The notes below the pieces were generated by a model that was given only the letters and a program-made list of their open reading frames with translations, was not told the DNA's origin and ran no database searches. Shown piece after piece: positions 34,901-42,942 of a stretch of DNA of 64,000 nucleotides (its first letter is position 1; every line of letters begins with the position of its first letter). The stretch covers positions 124,001-188,000 of the forward strand of contig NZ_CP060497.1 in NCBI RefSeq assembly GCF_014334135.1, read 5' to 3'. The translations under genes and the position numbers were made by a program. This stretch comes from Olivibacter sp. SDN3. Its GTDB lineage: Bacteria > Bacteroidota > Bacteroidia > Sphingobacteriales > Sphingobacteriaceae.

Positions 34901-35413
34901 CAAGATTTCCTGACTGACATATCCCATAGAGCTGAATACAATAGACACAGAAGCAGTTGATACGACCAACGAAAATTCGCCATCTTCATTTGTTGTTGTA
35001 CCGTTCTTCGTACCTCTTTCAAGCACACTAACTCCAGGCAAAGTTTCCCCACTTTGATCGGTCACTACTCCTTTCACGGTCAACTGTCGCTTAGCCATTA
35101 ACGGCCTTATCATTGATTCGGTTCTTCTTTGCACCAGAATCGTTTTGTTTTCCACCTGATATTGAAGCGGTTGCCCTTCGAAAACTAAAGTCAATACTTC
35201 TTCAATATTTCCTTGGTTAATTTTCACTGTTACAGGTTTTGCTTCTCGGAGTAAGTCAGCATTGTAAAGCAACTGGTAGCCACTTTGCTTTCTAATTTCT
35301 GTAAGTACCGATTTTAGCGATTCGCCGTTAGTGTGCAGACTTATCTGCTGCGAAAAAGCATAGGCAGATATCTGCAAGCACACTAAGGAAAAAAAAATTA
35401 CACTTCGGTTCAT
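32000..35413 (-). CDS. SusC-like TonB-dependent transporter with STN signalling domain (locus 2)
   Basis: From ATG 35413 (MNRSVIFFSLVCLQISAYAFSQQ, signal peptide), 1137 residues. The STN domain follows (SLKSVLTEIRKQSGYQLLYN ... LTLVFEGQPLQYQVENKTILV, about 30-95), then a carboxypeptidase-regulatory-like domain (VKGVVTDQSGETLPGVSVLERG), the TonB box region LEEVVVVGFGTQ, the plug with LVDGVQRDPNSIDPSDVESVTVLKDAAAAAIYGGRAAYGVI and a barrel ending SIAFGLQLGF. The upstream in-frame start at 35503 has no leader-like sequence. The STN domain fits signalling to the FecR/sigma pair just upstream, so this locus has the complete regulatory set. Confidence 0.95.
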   Translation of the reverse strand: MNRSVIFFSLVCLQISAYAFSQQISLHTNGESLKSVLTEIRKQSGYQLLYNADLLREAKPVTVKINQGNIEEVLTLVFEGQPLQYQVENKTILVQRRTESMIRPLMAKRQLTVKGVVTDQSGETLPGVSVLERGTKNGTTTNEDGEFSLVVSTASVSIVFSSMGYVSQEILATAEPLRVVMEEDQENLEEVVVVGFGTQKKENLTGAIASVDAKKLENRPVANLGQGLQGLVPNLNISSDNGKPGTGSNFNVRGTGSIDAGKASPLILVDGVQRDPNSIDPSDVESVTVLKDAAAAAIYGGRAAYGVILIQTKNPVNQKPQINYSGEYTTSRPTKMPRYINSIDYIRMHREANRNGQDGGTTATEIFTVEDSIRAQAYFNDPVNNLPVYIDPSNPARYRYVGNTDWIKEQYPGWAPMQRHNVSLQGGQGATSVLASLGYLGQEGLFKAADQKFQRLNPTLKVNSEIADWITVHGNFAMTHISDNEAAGVAPGWTTSGWISGDLRPIMPVRHPDGNFSGQGSFTNPFAVALQNGRRKEYSNDIWLTGGVDIRPIEHVTLTANYTWNAYSGFNQNHQIPFQEYGVDGILLGTYPWTTPSSVTEITDNNNYFALNAFATYENTFADKHYFKAMVGLNRESSRYKRMQVFANNLVDPTLPAINLNNDPRPNITGADNEWALFGSVFRLNYIFDNKYLLEVNGRYDGSSRFSSDTRYVFTPSVSAGWRISEENFMAGTRGVLSDLKLRGSYGELPNQGFNQDELYETLNFYPYLPTMPIDNNLEYIFGNQTGVGVGTPGLVSTYFTWEKSATTNFGLDFGFLNNKLTGTFDIYERRTRDMLVAGVPLPAVLGTNAPQQNAGVLITKGWELSVNWNDRIGDDFSYDVLLSLSDNQARLTSYPLNPNKVFTEDQWYEGRVENEIWGFETGGYFNSQEEIDQAPGQAQIWGGSWRPGDVQYVDLNGDGVINFGTNTVGNPGDRRIIGNSTPRYAFGLNIGLNYKNFDFTTFLQGIGKRDVWLDNSAFWGFTSEWNVPFVYATDYWTPENTNAYFPRLRFENGGNAQAQTRYLQDASYLRVKQLTLGYSLPQTLVQKAKLNRVRLYVTAQNLFTFTKLFEAFDPEVLNFQDAPLMKSIAFGLQLGF

Positions 35414-35502
35414 AATAGCAGTAATCGTAGGTTGGTTAACGGTTCGTTTTTTCCACTTTTGCTTCGAGCAAAAGAATACTTTACATAATGTAATCAAATG
35501 CA

Positions 35503-35608
35503 TACATTTGTTAGGTTAAGGGTTAATCACTTAATTAATTTCTCTTCAATTTTGGGTTTTGCCTTTAAAACTACCGATTACGTTGCCGCGTAATCGGTTT
35601 GCTTTTTT
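35503..35608 (+). ncRNA. Candidate antisense RNA over the susC leader (copy C)
   Basis: On the plus strand TTTA (35480-35483), 19 bases, TACATTTG (35503-35510) forms a promoter match. The transcript would begin near 35516 with TTAGGTTAAGGGTTAAT and end at a 10-bp hairpin (ACCGATTACG 35573-35582 with CGTAATCGGT 35589-35598) followed by TTGCTTTTTT. It is wholly antisense to the leader of the locus 2 susC gene. Cis-antisense RNAs at polysaccharide loci are known in Bacteroides (DonS is the example I recall). The start shares TTAGGTT with copies A and B but not the whole core. Confidence 0.45.
35573..35608 (+). terminator. Bidirectional terminator between FecR and SusC genes (locus 2)
   Basis: Stem ACCGATTACG / CGTAATCGGT (10 bp), plus-strand tail TTGCTTTTTT. 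On the minus strand the tail is AGTTTTAAAGG, weaker, and would separate fecR from susC transcription. Confidence 0.75.
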
Positions 35609-35638
35609 CATATCAACTGTTACATAGGCTTAATATAT

Positions 35639-36754
35639 TTATCTAACTACTCGAATGGTTCCATCTGTCAGTTCAAATTTCACATCGCCGGTTTTCTCCA
35701 GCATCTTCAAAACCTCTCCCAAAGAGACATTACGTGAAATAAATCCGTTATAAAGTATATTGGGTACATTACTATTATCTATACGAACAGCATACCATCT
35801 TCCTAAGATCTTTAACACTTCCAGCAACGGACTTTCATTAAACAGAAAATTTCCTTCCTTCCAGGCAACCTCGGATTCAGCATCCACGGCAAGCAACTGA
35901 ATATTGGGCTTCCCTCGACGTTTAAGTGACTGTTCTCCTGGATTAAGTACCATTTTCTGTCCAGACAAATTATCTACTTCTATACTTCCCTCCAGCAATG
36001 TCGTCTTTGTAACGTGATCATCATCATAAGCACTAATATTAAAATGGGTTCCCAGTACTTTTATCTGCTGACCAGACAACTCCACATAGAACGGTCTATT
36101 TTCATTTTTTGCCACTTCAAAATAACCCTCACCTTCTAATTGAACACGTCGTTCATTTTTGGCAAAGCTTACCGGATATTTTAATGACGAAGACGAATTC
36201 AACCATACGCTACTTCCATCTGGTAGTATCACCTGATATTGCCCTCCCTCTGGTACGTAGATGGTATTAAATGATTGCTCACTGCGATACCCCTCAACAA
36301 TTCTTTCAGCTTCATACACTAAGAGACCGCTTTCCGTAGCCGATAATTTTATATTATCCTGCCCTAATGATGGATCATCATTTTCTTCACCTAGCACAAC
36401 TTCCTTTCCGCTAGCGAGCTTTAATACCGCTTTATTTGAGCCTGGTTTTACTTGATCAGCCAATTCGTGCTTAGCAGTAATACGCTCATTTTTTGTGTTG
36501 AAAAGCATAAACATCAATGACGCAGTCAGACAAACCATCGCTGCGTAAGCTATCCAACTAAACTTTTTCTTTTTATGACTTAGTCCATCATATTGTTCAA
36601 AGACATGATGCAAGTCTTCATCCATAGATTTCAACAGGTTGTTATCTAATTCTCCATCTTTTATAAGTTTGATAAACACCCTTAATTCTTTTTCAGAAAT
36701 ATCTCCGTTTAAATATCGTTTGATCAAAAGTTTATAATGCTGTTGCTCTTTCAT
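35639..36754 (-). CDS. FecR-family anti-sigma factor with DUF4974 (locus 2)
   Basis: A 371-residue protein from ATG 36754 (MKEQQHYKLLIKRYLNGDISEKEL, the usual cytoplasmic sigma-binding start). An upstream in-frame start adds 22 residues of no similarity. The membrane helix is WIAYAAMVCLTASLMFML (about 64-81). The FecR domain (IYVPEGGQYQVILPDGSSVWLNSSSSLKYPVSF ... PFYVELSGQQIKVLGTHFNISAY) is followed by DUF4974 (FNESPLLEVLKILGRWYAVRI to the end). It links the STN domain of the locus 2 SusC to the ECF sigma factor. Confidence 0.94.
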   Translation of the reverse strand: MKEQQHYKLLIKRYLNGDISEKELRVFIKLIKDGELDNNLLKSMDEDLHHVFEQYDGLSHKKKKFSWIAYAAMVCLTASLMFMLFNTKNERITAKHELADQVKPGSNKAVLKLASGKEVVLGEENDDPSLGQDNIKLSATESGLLVYEAERIVEGYRSEQSFNTIYVPEGGQYQVILPDGSSVWLNSSSSLKYPVSFAKNERRVQLEGEGYFEVAKNENRPFYVELSGQQIKVLGTHFNISAYDDDHVTKTTLLEGSIEVDNLSGQKMVLNPGEQSLKRRGKPNIQLLAVDAESEVAWKEGNFLFNESPLLEVLKILGRWYAVRIDNSNVPNILYNGFISRNVSLGEVLKMLEKTGDVKFELTDGTIRVVR

Positions 36755-36877
36755 TGGCTGTTTCTTATATATTAAGACAACCATCGAGTCAGCTAGGGTA
36801 GCGAAAAAAAAATAAAACAATTAACAGGTTGATGTACAGCGACAAAAAAAATAAAACCTGTGATTTTTCAAAGAAGG

Positions 36878-37465
36878 TTAACAGAAGATCATAAAAATAA
36901 GCACCAAGGTGATATCCAGTTTATCGGATGCAACATGACTTAATGTTTTCATTGCCTTTACCATATGGTTTTTTATGGCATTTCGAGATACACCCAAGGT
37001 TGCGGCAGCTTCTTCGTAACTCTTGCCTTCCTCTCTGCATAGCTTAAAGATTTTTAATGTCCTTTCAGGCATTTCGTACAATGCCATATCAATAAACTGA
37101 TTATATTCTTTAAACTGCAACTCGTCCAAGGTAGTACTACATTCAGGTAAATGTGTAGTAAGATGATTTAGTGCATCCTCAGCGTGTACAATTCTTTTCA
37201 GGCAATTTAAAGTATGATTTCTTGCTACCGTGAACAGATAAGATTTAAATGACTTTATTCCAGCTATTTTATCTCTGTTTTCCCAAATTTTTATAAAAAT
37301 CTCCTGCGTTATATCGTCGGTTTGTGTGCGACAGTGCACATATTTCAGCACAAATTGCGCGATGGGTTGTTTATATTTTCTGTAAATCGTTTCGAATGCC
37401 CTTTCGTCACCTTTACTCATTAAGAAAAGGAGGCGAGTCACGTCATTATCTATGCTAGGTTTCAT
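36878..37465 (-). CDS. ECF RNA polymerase sigma factor (locus 2)
   Basis: About 195 residues from ATG 37465 (MKPSIDNDVTRLLFLMSKGD); the frame is open upstream only to a TTG. Region 2: FETIYRKYKQPIAQFVLKYVHCRTQTDDITQEIFIKIWENRDKI, followed by FKSYLFTVARNHTLNCLKR. Region 4: EMPERTLKIFKLCREEGKSYEEAAATLGVSRNAIKNHMVKAM. The C-terminus carries a short hydrophobic tail (ITLVLIFMIFC), as in many Bacteroidota SusC-linked sigma factors. It is the first gene of the locus and would be freed by FecR when the SusC ligand binds. Confidence 0.93.
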   Translation of the reverse strand: MKPSIDNDVTRLLFLMSKGDERAFETIYRKYKQPIAQFVLKYVHCRTQTDDITQEIFIKIWENRDKIAGIKSFKSYLFTVARNHTLNCLKRIVHAEDALNHLTTHLPECSTTLDELQFKEYNQFIDMALYEMPERTLKIFKLCREEGKSYEEAAATLGVSRNAIKNHMVKAMKTLSHVASDKLDITLVLIFMIFC

Positions 37466-37777
37466 AAAGGTCAAATAGTCTCTGTTTTTAGTGACCAACG
37501 ATTTAGTTATTATATATCGAGGAACCTTCTTTCGGTGGTATTAGCAACTTTTTCTCTTAGGCTAAGCTTTATGGTTTTTACGTAATAGTCTCTTGAAGAG
37601 AAGATTCTGTGCAAATGTTTATATTTTCTTTTAGAATTCATTATGTTCAATTAGCCAACCAATCTGCTATATTAGCATCGGCTTCCTGTATACGCTTGTA
37701 AATCAAGACAAGTTTATCTATGTTTGATTAACCAAAACATATAAGCCATGCCATTAATACTATCAATCGCAAGTCTT

Positions 37778-39061
37778 ATGAAACGGCCGCTATTGTTGGC
37801 AATCCTACTTTTTTCACTCTTATTCGGTAGAGCGCTTTTTGCGCAGCAATTATTTGATAAAAATACAGCTACTGAAAGTAACGGTTTTTCGAATAAGCGA
37901 CTATTACGCATAGATAAGCTCATTCAGCAGTACATTGACAGTAACTGGGTTAAAGGAGCGGTGGGTTTTATAGCAAAAGATGGCTATCTCGTTTACCATA
38001 AGGCTTTTGGAATAGATGATATTCAACGTGGCACACCCATGCAGGGTGATGCTATTTTTAGGATTGCTTCCCAAACGAAAGCCATTACCAGCATTGCCGT
38101 AATGATGTTGTTTGAAGAAGGCAAGTTTTTGCTTGATGATCCCATATCCAGATATATTCCAGCATTTGCTAACCCGAGCGTATTGCAAGATTTCAACGAA
38201 GCCGATACCACATACACCACTATACCTGCCAAAAACGAAATTACCATCCGCCATTTGCTTACACACACTTCAGGCATTGATTATGCACAAATGGGTTCCT
38301 CAAAGATGAAAGCGATTTATGCTAAGGCCGGCATAGCCGCAGGATTTCTTCCCCACAAACAACTATTGGCTGATGCCATCGACACACTAGGCAAATTACC
38401 ACTTATCCATCACCCTGGAGAGCAATGGACTTATAGTTTAAGTACTGACGTATTGGGCAGATTGGTTGAAATAATATCCGGCATGTCTTTAGATGAATTT
38501 TTAACACAACGACTTTTCATCCCTTTGGGCATGCATGACACCTACTTCCATCTACCAGAAGGGAAAAGGAGTAGACTAGTTCAGGTTTATACGGAAGATC
38601 CAGAAAACCGTCAAATCGAGCTATGGAAAGAAGACACCTTCCCGGGGTTAACGGTTGATTACCCTATCAATAATAATGGTTACTATGCCGGTGGAGCCGG
38701 ATTGGTGTCGACCATTTCCGATTATGCCATCTTTTTGCAAATGCTTATCAATGGAGGGGTATACAATGGTTCTCAACTACTCTCCAGACGTACGGTAGAC
38801 ATGATTACCATGAACCAAATAGGTGAACATTCACTTGGAGACAATAAATTCGGACTTGGTTTTGAGGTTATCACAAAAAAGGGAATGGCAAAGCTTGGAC
38901 AATCCACTGGGAGCTTTGCTTGGGGAGGTTTTTTCGGCACCATTTTCTGGGCGGACCCTAAGGAAAAAATAGTAGCTTTGCTATTCATTCAACAGCATCC
39001 TTTTTCCCATGGTGAGCTACACGATAAATTTAAAGCCCTGGTTTATCAGGCCTTAAAATAA
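37778..39061 (+). CDS. Serine beta-lactamase-family hydrolase (class C-like), exported
   Basis: From ATG 37778 (MKRPLLLAILLFSLLFGRALFAQQ, signal peptide), 427 residues; ATG 37748 would put ten residues ahead of the signal. The Ser-x-x-Lys motif is ASQTKAITS (Ser about 97). The Tyr motif is WTYSLSTDVLG (about 218), where the usual YSN is YSL. The third motif is probably near the C-terminus in STGSFAWGGFFGT. Such secreted proteins are mostly esterases or D-aminopeptidases rather than antibiotic resistance enzymes. A GH43 gene follows on the same strand after 35 bases and may be cotranscribed. Confidence 0.9.
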   Translation: MKRPLLLAILLFSLLFGRALFAQQLFDKNTATESNGFSNKRLLRIDKLIQQYIDSNWVKGAVGFIAKDGYLVYHKAFGIDDIQRGTPMQGDAIFRIASQTKAITSIAVMMLFEEGKFLLDDPISRYIPAFANPSVLQDFNEADTTYTTIPAKNEITIRHLLTHTSGIDYAQMGSSKMKAIYAKAGIAAGFLPHKQLLADAIDTLGKLPLIHHPGEQWTYSLSTDVLGRLVEIISGMSLDEFLTQRLFIPLGMHDTYFHLPEGKRSRLVQVYTEDPENRQIELWKEDTFPGLTVDYPINNNGYYAGGAGLVSTISDYAIFLQMLINGGVYNGSQLLSRRTVDMITMNQIGEHSLGDNKFGLGFEVITKKGMAKLGQSTGSFAWGGFFGTIFWADPKEKIVALLFIQQHPFSHGELHDKFKALVYQALK

Positions 39062-39096
39062 TAAGAAAATTTTACTAAAATGTTTAAAATATAAAT

Positions 39097-40233
39097 ATGC
39101 TTATTGGAAAGAACACTTGTACAACGGTTGTTAGCTCATTATTTTTAGTTGCTATTTCGTTATTCGGCTTTAGCGAACACATTCTTGCGCAGCAGGAAGC
39201 TTTGAATACCGTAAAAATAGCCAACCCGTTACCTATTGCCGTAGGTGATCCTTACGTACTTTACCATAATCAAGATAGCAGCTATTATATGTATGGTACC
39301 GGAGGCGATGTTAAAGATGGTTTTGGTGTTTTTCAGTCGAAAGACCTTTCGTCATGGGTGTTTAAAGGGCAAGTATATTTTGGCAACAATGAAGATTCGT
39401 GGGGTACGCACTCCTTTTGGGCACCTGAAGTATATGAATTTCAAGACAAGTTTTATCTTTTTTACAGCGCCCATTGGAAGGAAAACCCAAGGGATGAATT
39501 GGAAAATTTCCGGATAGGTGTTGCCGTATCCGACTCCCCTTTGGGTCCCTTTAAAGACTTGAGCGACCGTCCGCTCTTTGATCCGGGCTATCCGATAATA
39601 GATGCCAATGTATTTGCAGATACTGACGGAAAGCTCTATCTGTATTATTCACGTTGTTGCTATAAACACTCTGTACAAAGTGAGATAGCTGATTGGGCAA
39701 AAAAAGAAAGGTTGTTTGATGAGATTGAAGAAAGCTGGGTCTATGGCATCGAACTCAAACCCGATTTTTCTGGAGTTGTCGGAGATCCTGTGCTACTGCT
39801 ACGCCCTCCTATGCATATGAACGATAAGCAAGCCGAATGGGAGAGTCGCTCAGTAACCTCCGGTGAAGTCAACCGCAGGTGGACCGAAGGTTCGGTAACC
39901 TTTAAACATGGTAGCACCTATTATATGATGTATTCCGCAAACCATTTTGGCGGAGAACATTATGCCGTAGGATATGCTACTGCCGAACATCCTTTAGGCC
40001 CTTTTGTGAAAGCTTCAAACAACCCTGTTATTGAGCAAAACATAAAAGTGGGAGGAGATGTGAGTGGCACTGGTCATAACAGTATTATTTTCTCTCCTAC
40101 CGATAGTAAAATGTACTGTGTATACCATGGTAGGACAAAGCAAACTGGCAATGACCGCGTAGTGTTCATCGATGAAATGGAGATTCGAGAAGACGGCACA
40201 TTGATAGTGCATGGACCTACTACTGCAAAGTAA
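39097..40233 (+). CDS. GH43-family glycoside hydrolase, exported
   Basis: A 378-residue protein with a signal peptide (to about residue 31, ILAQ). The five-bladed propeller of GH43 starts with NPLPIAVGDPYVLYHNQDSSYYMYGTGG, where the Asp in GDPYV (about 51) is the catalytic base. The HSFWAPEVYEFQDKFYLFYSA block and IDANVFADTDGKLYLYYSR (pKa-modulating Asp) follow, and TEGSVTFKHGSTYYMMYSANHFGG carries the likely acid Glu (about 264). Family members remove arabinose or xylose from plant glycans. It follows the serine hydrolase gene on the same strand. Confidence 0.92.
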   Translation: MLIGKNTCTTVVSSLFLVAISLFGFSEHILAQQEALNTVKIANPLPIAVGDPYVLYHNQDSSYYMYGTGGDVKDGFGVFQSKDLSSWVFKGQVYFGNNEDSWGTHSFWAPEVYEFQDKFYLFYSAHWKENPRDELENFRIGVAVSDSPLGPFKDLSDRPLFDPGYPIIDANVFADTDGKLYLYYSRCCYKHSVQSEIADWAKKERLFDEIEESWVYGIELKPDFSGVVGDPVLLLRPPMHMNDKQAEWESRSVTSGEVNRRWTEGSVTFKHGSTYYMMYSANHFGGEHYAVGYATAEHPLGPFVKASNNPVIEQNIKVGGDVSGTGHNSIIFSPTDSKMYCVYHGRTKQTGNDRVVFIDEMEIREDGTLIVHGPTTAK

Positions 40234-40241
40234 TTCTTTTG

Positions 40242-40312
40242 AAGCCGCGGGCAGATTCGAACTGCCGTAGAAGGTTTTGCAGACCTCAACCTAACCACTC
40301 GGCCACGCGGCT
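40242..40312 (-). tRNA. tRNA-Cys (GCA anticodon)
   Basis: A 71-base cloverleaf on the minus strand. The acceptor stem is AGCCGCG/CGCGGCT with discriminator T, as expected for Cys. The D arm contains GAGTGGTTAGG, the anticodon loop is CTGCAAA (anticodon GCA), and the T loop is TTCGAATC. The CCA end is not encoded. It lies between the GH43 and PhyH genes. Confidence 0.95.
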
Positions 40313-40326
40313 ATGGGAATATTAAA

Positions 40327-41133
40327 CTATTTTACTATTCCTGCAAAACGTTGATAAAACAATGTTGGACTATTTTCGTTTTTCGGGGCATATTTTCCAG
40401 CAATGATCGGAATATAAATTACCCTCCTTCTACTTTCTTCACCCACCACGTTTGATTTCGCTACCCGATGCCATAAGCGACCATCGTGAATGGTTAAATC
40501 GCCCGCCTCCGGCATGATCGCCAATTCGCTGGGGTCAGTGTCATGCGAAACAAAATATTTTTTCCTAAACAAGAGTTGATATAAGTTTTGCCGGTGTGTT
40601 CCGGGCAAAATACGCAGTCCTCCATTCTCCTCCCTTAGTGTACTCAAATGAATACCCACATTTAGCATCGGGTTCAACCTAGCGCCCTGAAAAATATCAC
40701 GAAGACCGTCAGTATGCCAGCCCATCTGCGTAAATTTACTGTCAGGGCCATTGATATAATGGTTAAACACCATACCATCTTTTTCTTCTGTGCCTAAGCG
40801 GGCTCCGGGACCAACTAGATCCAACAATTTCTGAAAACGCGGATCTAATGAAAATTCTTTTAATACCGAATGATGCTGATTGATGAAAGCAAAGCGTTGG
40901 ACAATCTTCTTCCCATTCAGATCCACGCCATATTTGATGGGCACACCATTAATCTTTTCCACATTTCCATCAATCCACCGTTTTTCCACTTCCTTAGAAG
41001 CTTCTATGATAGCTTGCACCGTTTCAGGTTTGATAAAATGCTTAAAATGAATAAAACCATGTGCATTAAAGAAGTCGAGCTGTTCTTCTGTAAGCCTATC
41101 AGCCAACCGAAAAGTTTGATAACTTGTTGCCAT
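40327..41133 (-). CDS. Phytanoyl-CoA dioxygenase (PhyH)-family protein
   Basis: A 268-residue Fe(II)/2-oxoglutarate-dependent oxygenase. The iron ligands are visible as WHTDGLRD (HxD, about 138) and GRLWHRVA (distal His, about 222), with the 2-oxoglutarate-binding Arg probably in SRRRVIYIPII. It opens with LTEEQLDFFNAHGFIHFKHFIKPE, typical of the family. No signal peptide. Members hydroxylate diverse small molecules; the substrate cannot be named. The upstream region contains a palindrome (41324-41348) shared with the promoter of small RNA copy A. Confidence 0.9.
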   Translation of the reverse strand: MATSYQTFRLADRLTEEQLDFFNAHGFIHFKHFIKPETVQAIIEASKEVEKRWIDGNVEKINGVPIKYGVDLNGKKIVQRFAFINQHHSVLKEFSLDPRFQKLLDLVGPGARLGTEEKDGMVFNHYINGPDSKFTQMGWHTDGLRDIFQGARLNPMLNVGIHLSTLREENGGLRILPGTHRQNLYQLLFRKKYFVSHDTDPSELAIMPEAGDLTIHDGRLWHRVAKSNVVGEESRRRVIYIPIIAGKYAPKNENSPTLFYQRFAGIVK

Positions 41134-41323
41134 AAAATTTAAGATTATTATGTGAATATTTAATTAGATAAAATCAGCGAGTGAAAGATTATACGAAAAA
41201 CCAGTGAGGTTCGTATGTCAGGTAGCGCGTTAACAATAACAGCAACATACCAGTAAATGCAGGCGCATTCGCATGGATAAATTATGTTGGTGATATGTTA
41301 ATATAAGATTCATTATAAAAATA

Positions 41324-41348
41324 AAGTCTACTTAATTAGTAGACTTTA
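41324..41348. promoter_or_regulatory. Palindrome AAAGTCTACT...AGTAGACTTT: operator or terminator
   Basis: Perfect 10-base arms around TTAAT. On the minus strand it is followed by ATTTTTAT, so it may terminate the pst/SDR operon, whose stop is at 41392. It is also placed 190 bases before the PhyH start with a TTTG just upstream. The same palindrome (one mismatch) overlaps the -33 region of small RNA copy A, which argues for a transcription-factor site. Confidence 0.5.
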
Positions 41349-41391
41349 CAAAAGTAGTATAAATACTTGAATTTCAAAATTTTTAAAATTT

Positions 41392-42168
41392 TTATTTGTC
41401 GTAAAGATTGGCAGCTATACGCTCTACGAGTATTTTCGGGAAAAATTTCACACCGATAAGTTGAAGTTTGTTCATCGCTCCAGGGACTATCTCGGCCTTT
41501 CTTTCAAACAAGCCTTTAACTGCCTCTTCCGCTACCACGGCAGGCTTCATATTATACTTTTCGGTAAGATGGCTCAGCGCCTGCATTCCAGCTCTATTGG
41601 CAAAACCGGTTGCCACAGGGCCCGGCGATAAACAACTCACATACACCCGATGTTTCTTAAGTTCCTGCCGAATTGCACGCGTAAAGCTCAGCACATAGGC
41701 TTTTGAGGCGGCATAAACCGCTAAGCTAGGAACAGACTGGTAAGCCGCCGTACTGGCAACCTGAAGGATGTAGGCCTCTTTCTGCTGTTTAAGCTTGGGC
41801 AGTAAATAAGCCGTTAGTGCCGTTAGCGCTCCTATGTTTAATGCAATCATCTGTTGTTGCTCTGCCAGGGAAAGTTCTTCAAATCTTCCCCAAAGCCCAA
41901 AACCGGCATTATTAACCAACACACTAATCGGCACTTCTAGTTCATCGATCCATTGTTTTATCAAAACCGGAGAATCTGACAGAGAGAGATCCAGTGCATA
42001 TACCTCGACGCTTATATGGTGGTCAATTTCCAACTCTTCCTTAAAAGATAGAAGAACATCTTTTGATCTTGAAACCAATAAGAGGTTGTATCCTTTTTTT
42101 GCCAAAATTTCGGCTATATATTTACCTATCCCTTGGCTTGCACCTGTTACTAAAGCGTATTCGTTCAT
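41392..42168 (-). CDS. Short-chain dehydrogenase/reductase
   Basis: A 258-residue SDR. The cofactor loop is VTGASQGIGKYIAE (TGxxxGIG), followed by the NNAGFG motif and the catalytic pair YAASKAY with upstream Ser in LQVASTAAY. The C-terminus LIGVKFFPKILVERIAANLYDK suits the DltE/YqjQ-like general SDR branch. Its start is only 5 bases after the pstB stop, so it is the last gene of the pst operon, an unusual passenger. The substrate is unknown. Confidence 0.9.
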   Translation of the reverse strand: MNEYALVTGASQGIGKYIAEILAKKGYNLLLVSRSKDVLLSFKEELEIDHHISVEVYALDLSLSDSPVLIKQWIDELEVPISVLVNNAGFGLWGRFEELSLAEQQQMIALNIGALTALTAYLLPKLKQQKEAYILQVASTAAYQSVPSLAVYAASKAYVLSFTRAIRQELKKHRVYVSCLSPGPVATGFANRAGMQALSHLTEKYNMKPAVVAEEAVKGLFERKAEIVPGAMNKLQLIGVKFFPKILVERIAANLYDK

Positions 42169-42173
42169 TATAC

Positions 42174-42935
42174 TTAGCTAATAAAACCTTTCACATACTC
42201 CTTGGTAAGATCCTCTTTTGGATTTAACAATACTTCTTCGGTAGGACCAAATTCGATTATCTGCCCCATGTATACAAAAATAATATAATCTGATACGCGG
42301 CGGGCCTGCCGAAGAATATGGGTAACCAGTACAATGGTATATTTACTTTTTAGATGAATAATCAAGTCTTCAATGATTTTAGTAGAAATCGGGTCTAAAG
42401 CTGAAGTGGATTCATCTCCGAGAATAATTTCTGGCTCTACGGCTAAGCCTCTAGCTAAGCACAGACGTTGTTGTTGCCCAATAGACAGCGCCAAAGCTGA
42501 ACCATGCAAGCGGTTTTTCACTTCTTCCCAAAGACCTACTGCCCGTAAATAATGTTCAACCAAATCATTTATCTGCTTTTTATCACGCATTCCGTGAATG
42601 CGCGGTCCGTAGGCGATATTGTCATAAATAGACATAGGTAAAGGATAAGGCCTCTGCGATAATAAGCCCATTTTTTTTCTTATATGGGTTACTTCGGCCT
42701 TTGGGTCATAAATATCCTCACCATCTACCAACACACTACCACTAATTTTCACCTGCGGCACATCGTCCAGTAAACGATTAAAACTTTTCAGCAACGTCGT
42801 CTTTCCACATCCCGAAGGCCCGATAATAGAAGTAACACTTTTATCAGGAATGTTGATATTAATATTTTTTAATAGGTGATTACCTCCTATATGGACGTTC
42901 AAATCTTTTACACTGATATGTGGGTATTGAGTCAT
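42174..42935 (-). CDS. pstB: Phosphate ABC transporter ATP-binding protein PstB
   Basis: 253 residues from ATG 42935 (MTQYPHISVKDLNVHIG); a longer in-frame start would overlap pstA. Walker A GPSGCGKTTLLKSFNRL, the Q-loop region MGLLSQRPYPLPMSIYDNIAYGPRIHG (typical of PstB), signature LSIGQQQRLCLARGLA and Walker B EIILGDESTSALDP are seen. The signature has Ile in place of the first Gly of LSGGQ, and Walker B has GDES for the more usual MDEP. It energises phosphate uptake with PstA/PstC. Gene order is pstS-C-A-B-SDR on the minus strand. Confidence 0.93.
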   Translation of the reverse strand: MTQYPHISVKDLNVHIGGNHLLKNININIPDKSVTSIIGPSGCGKTTLLKSFNRLLDDVPQVKISGSVLVDGEDIYDPKAEVTHIRKKMGLLSQRPYPLPMSIYDNIAYGPRIHGMRDKKQINDLVEHYLRAVGLWEEVKNRLHGSALALSIGQQQRLCLARGLAVEPEIILGDESTSALDPISTKIIEDLIIHLKSKYTIVLVTHILRQARRVSDYIIFVYMGQIIEFGPTEEVLLNPKEDLTKEYVKGFIS

Positions 42936-42942
42936 TTTAGTC

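Noticed and set aside
37778-39061. Beta-lactam resistance gene
   Set aside because: The SxxK/YSL pattern and overall sequence fit the broad secreted serine-hydrolase group; the class C YSN and KTG motifs are not intact.
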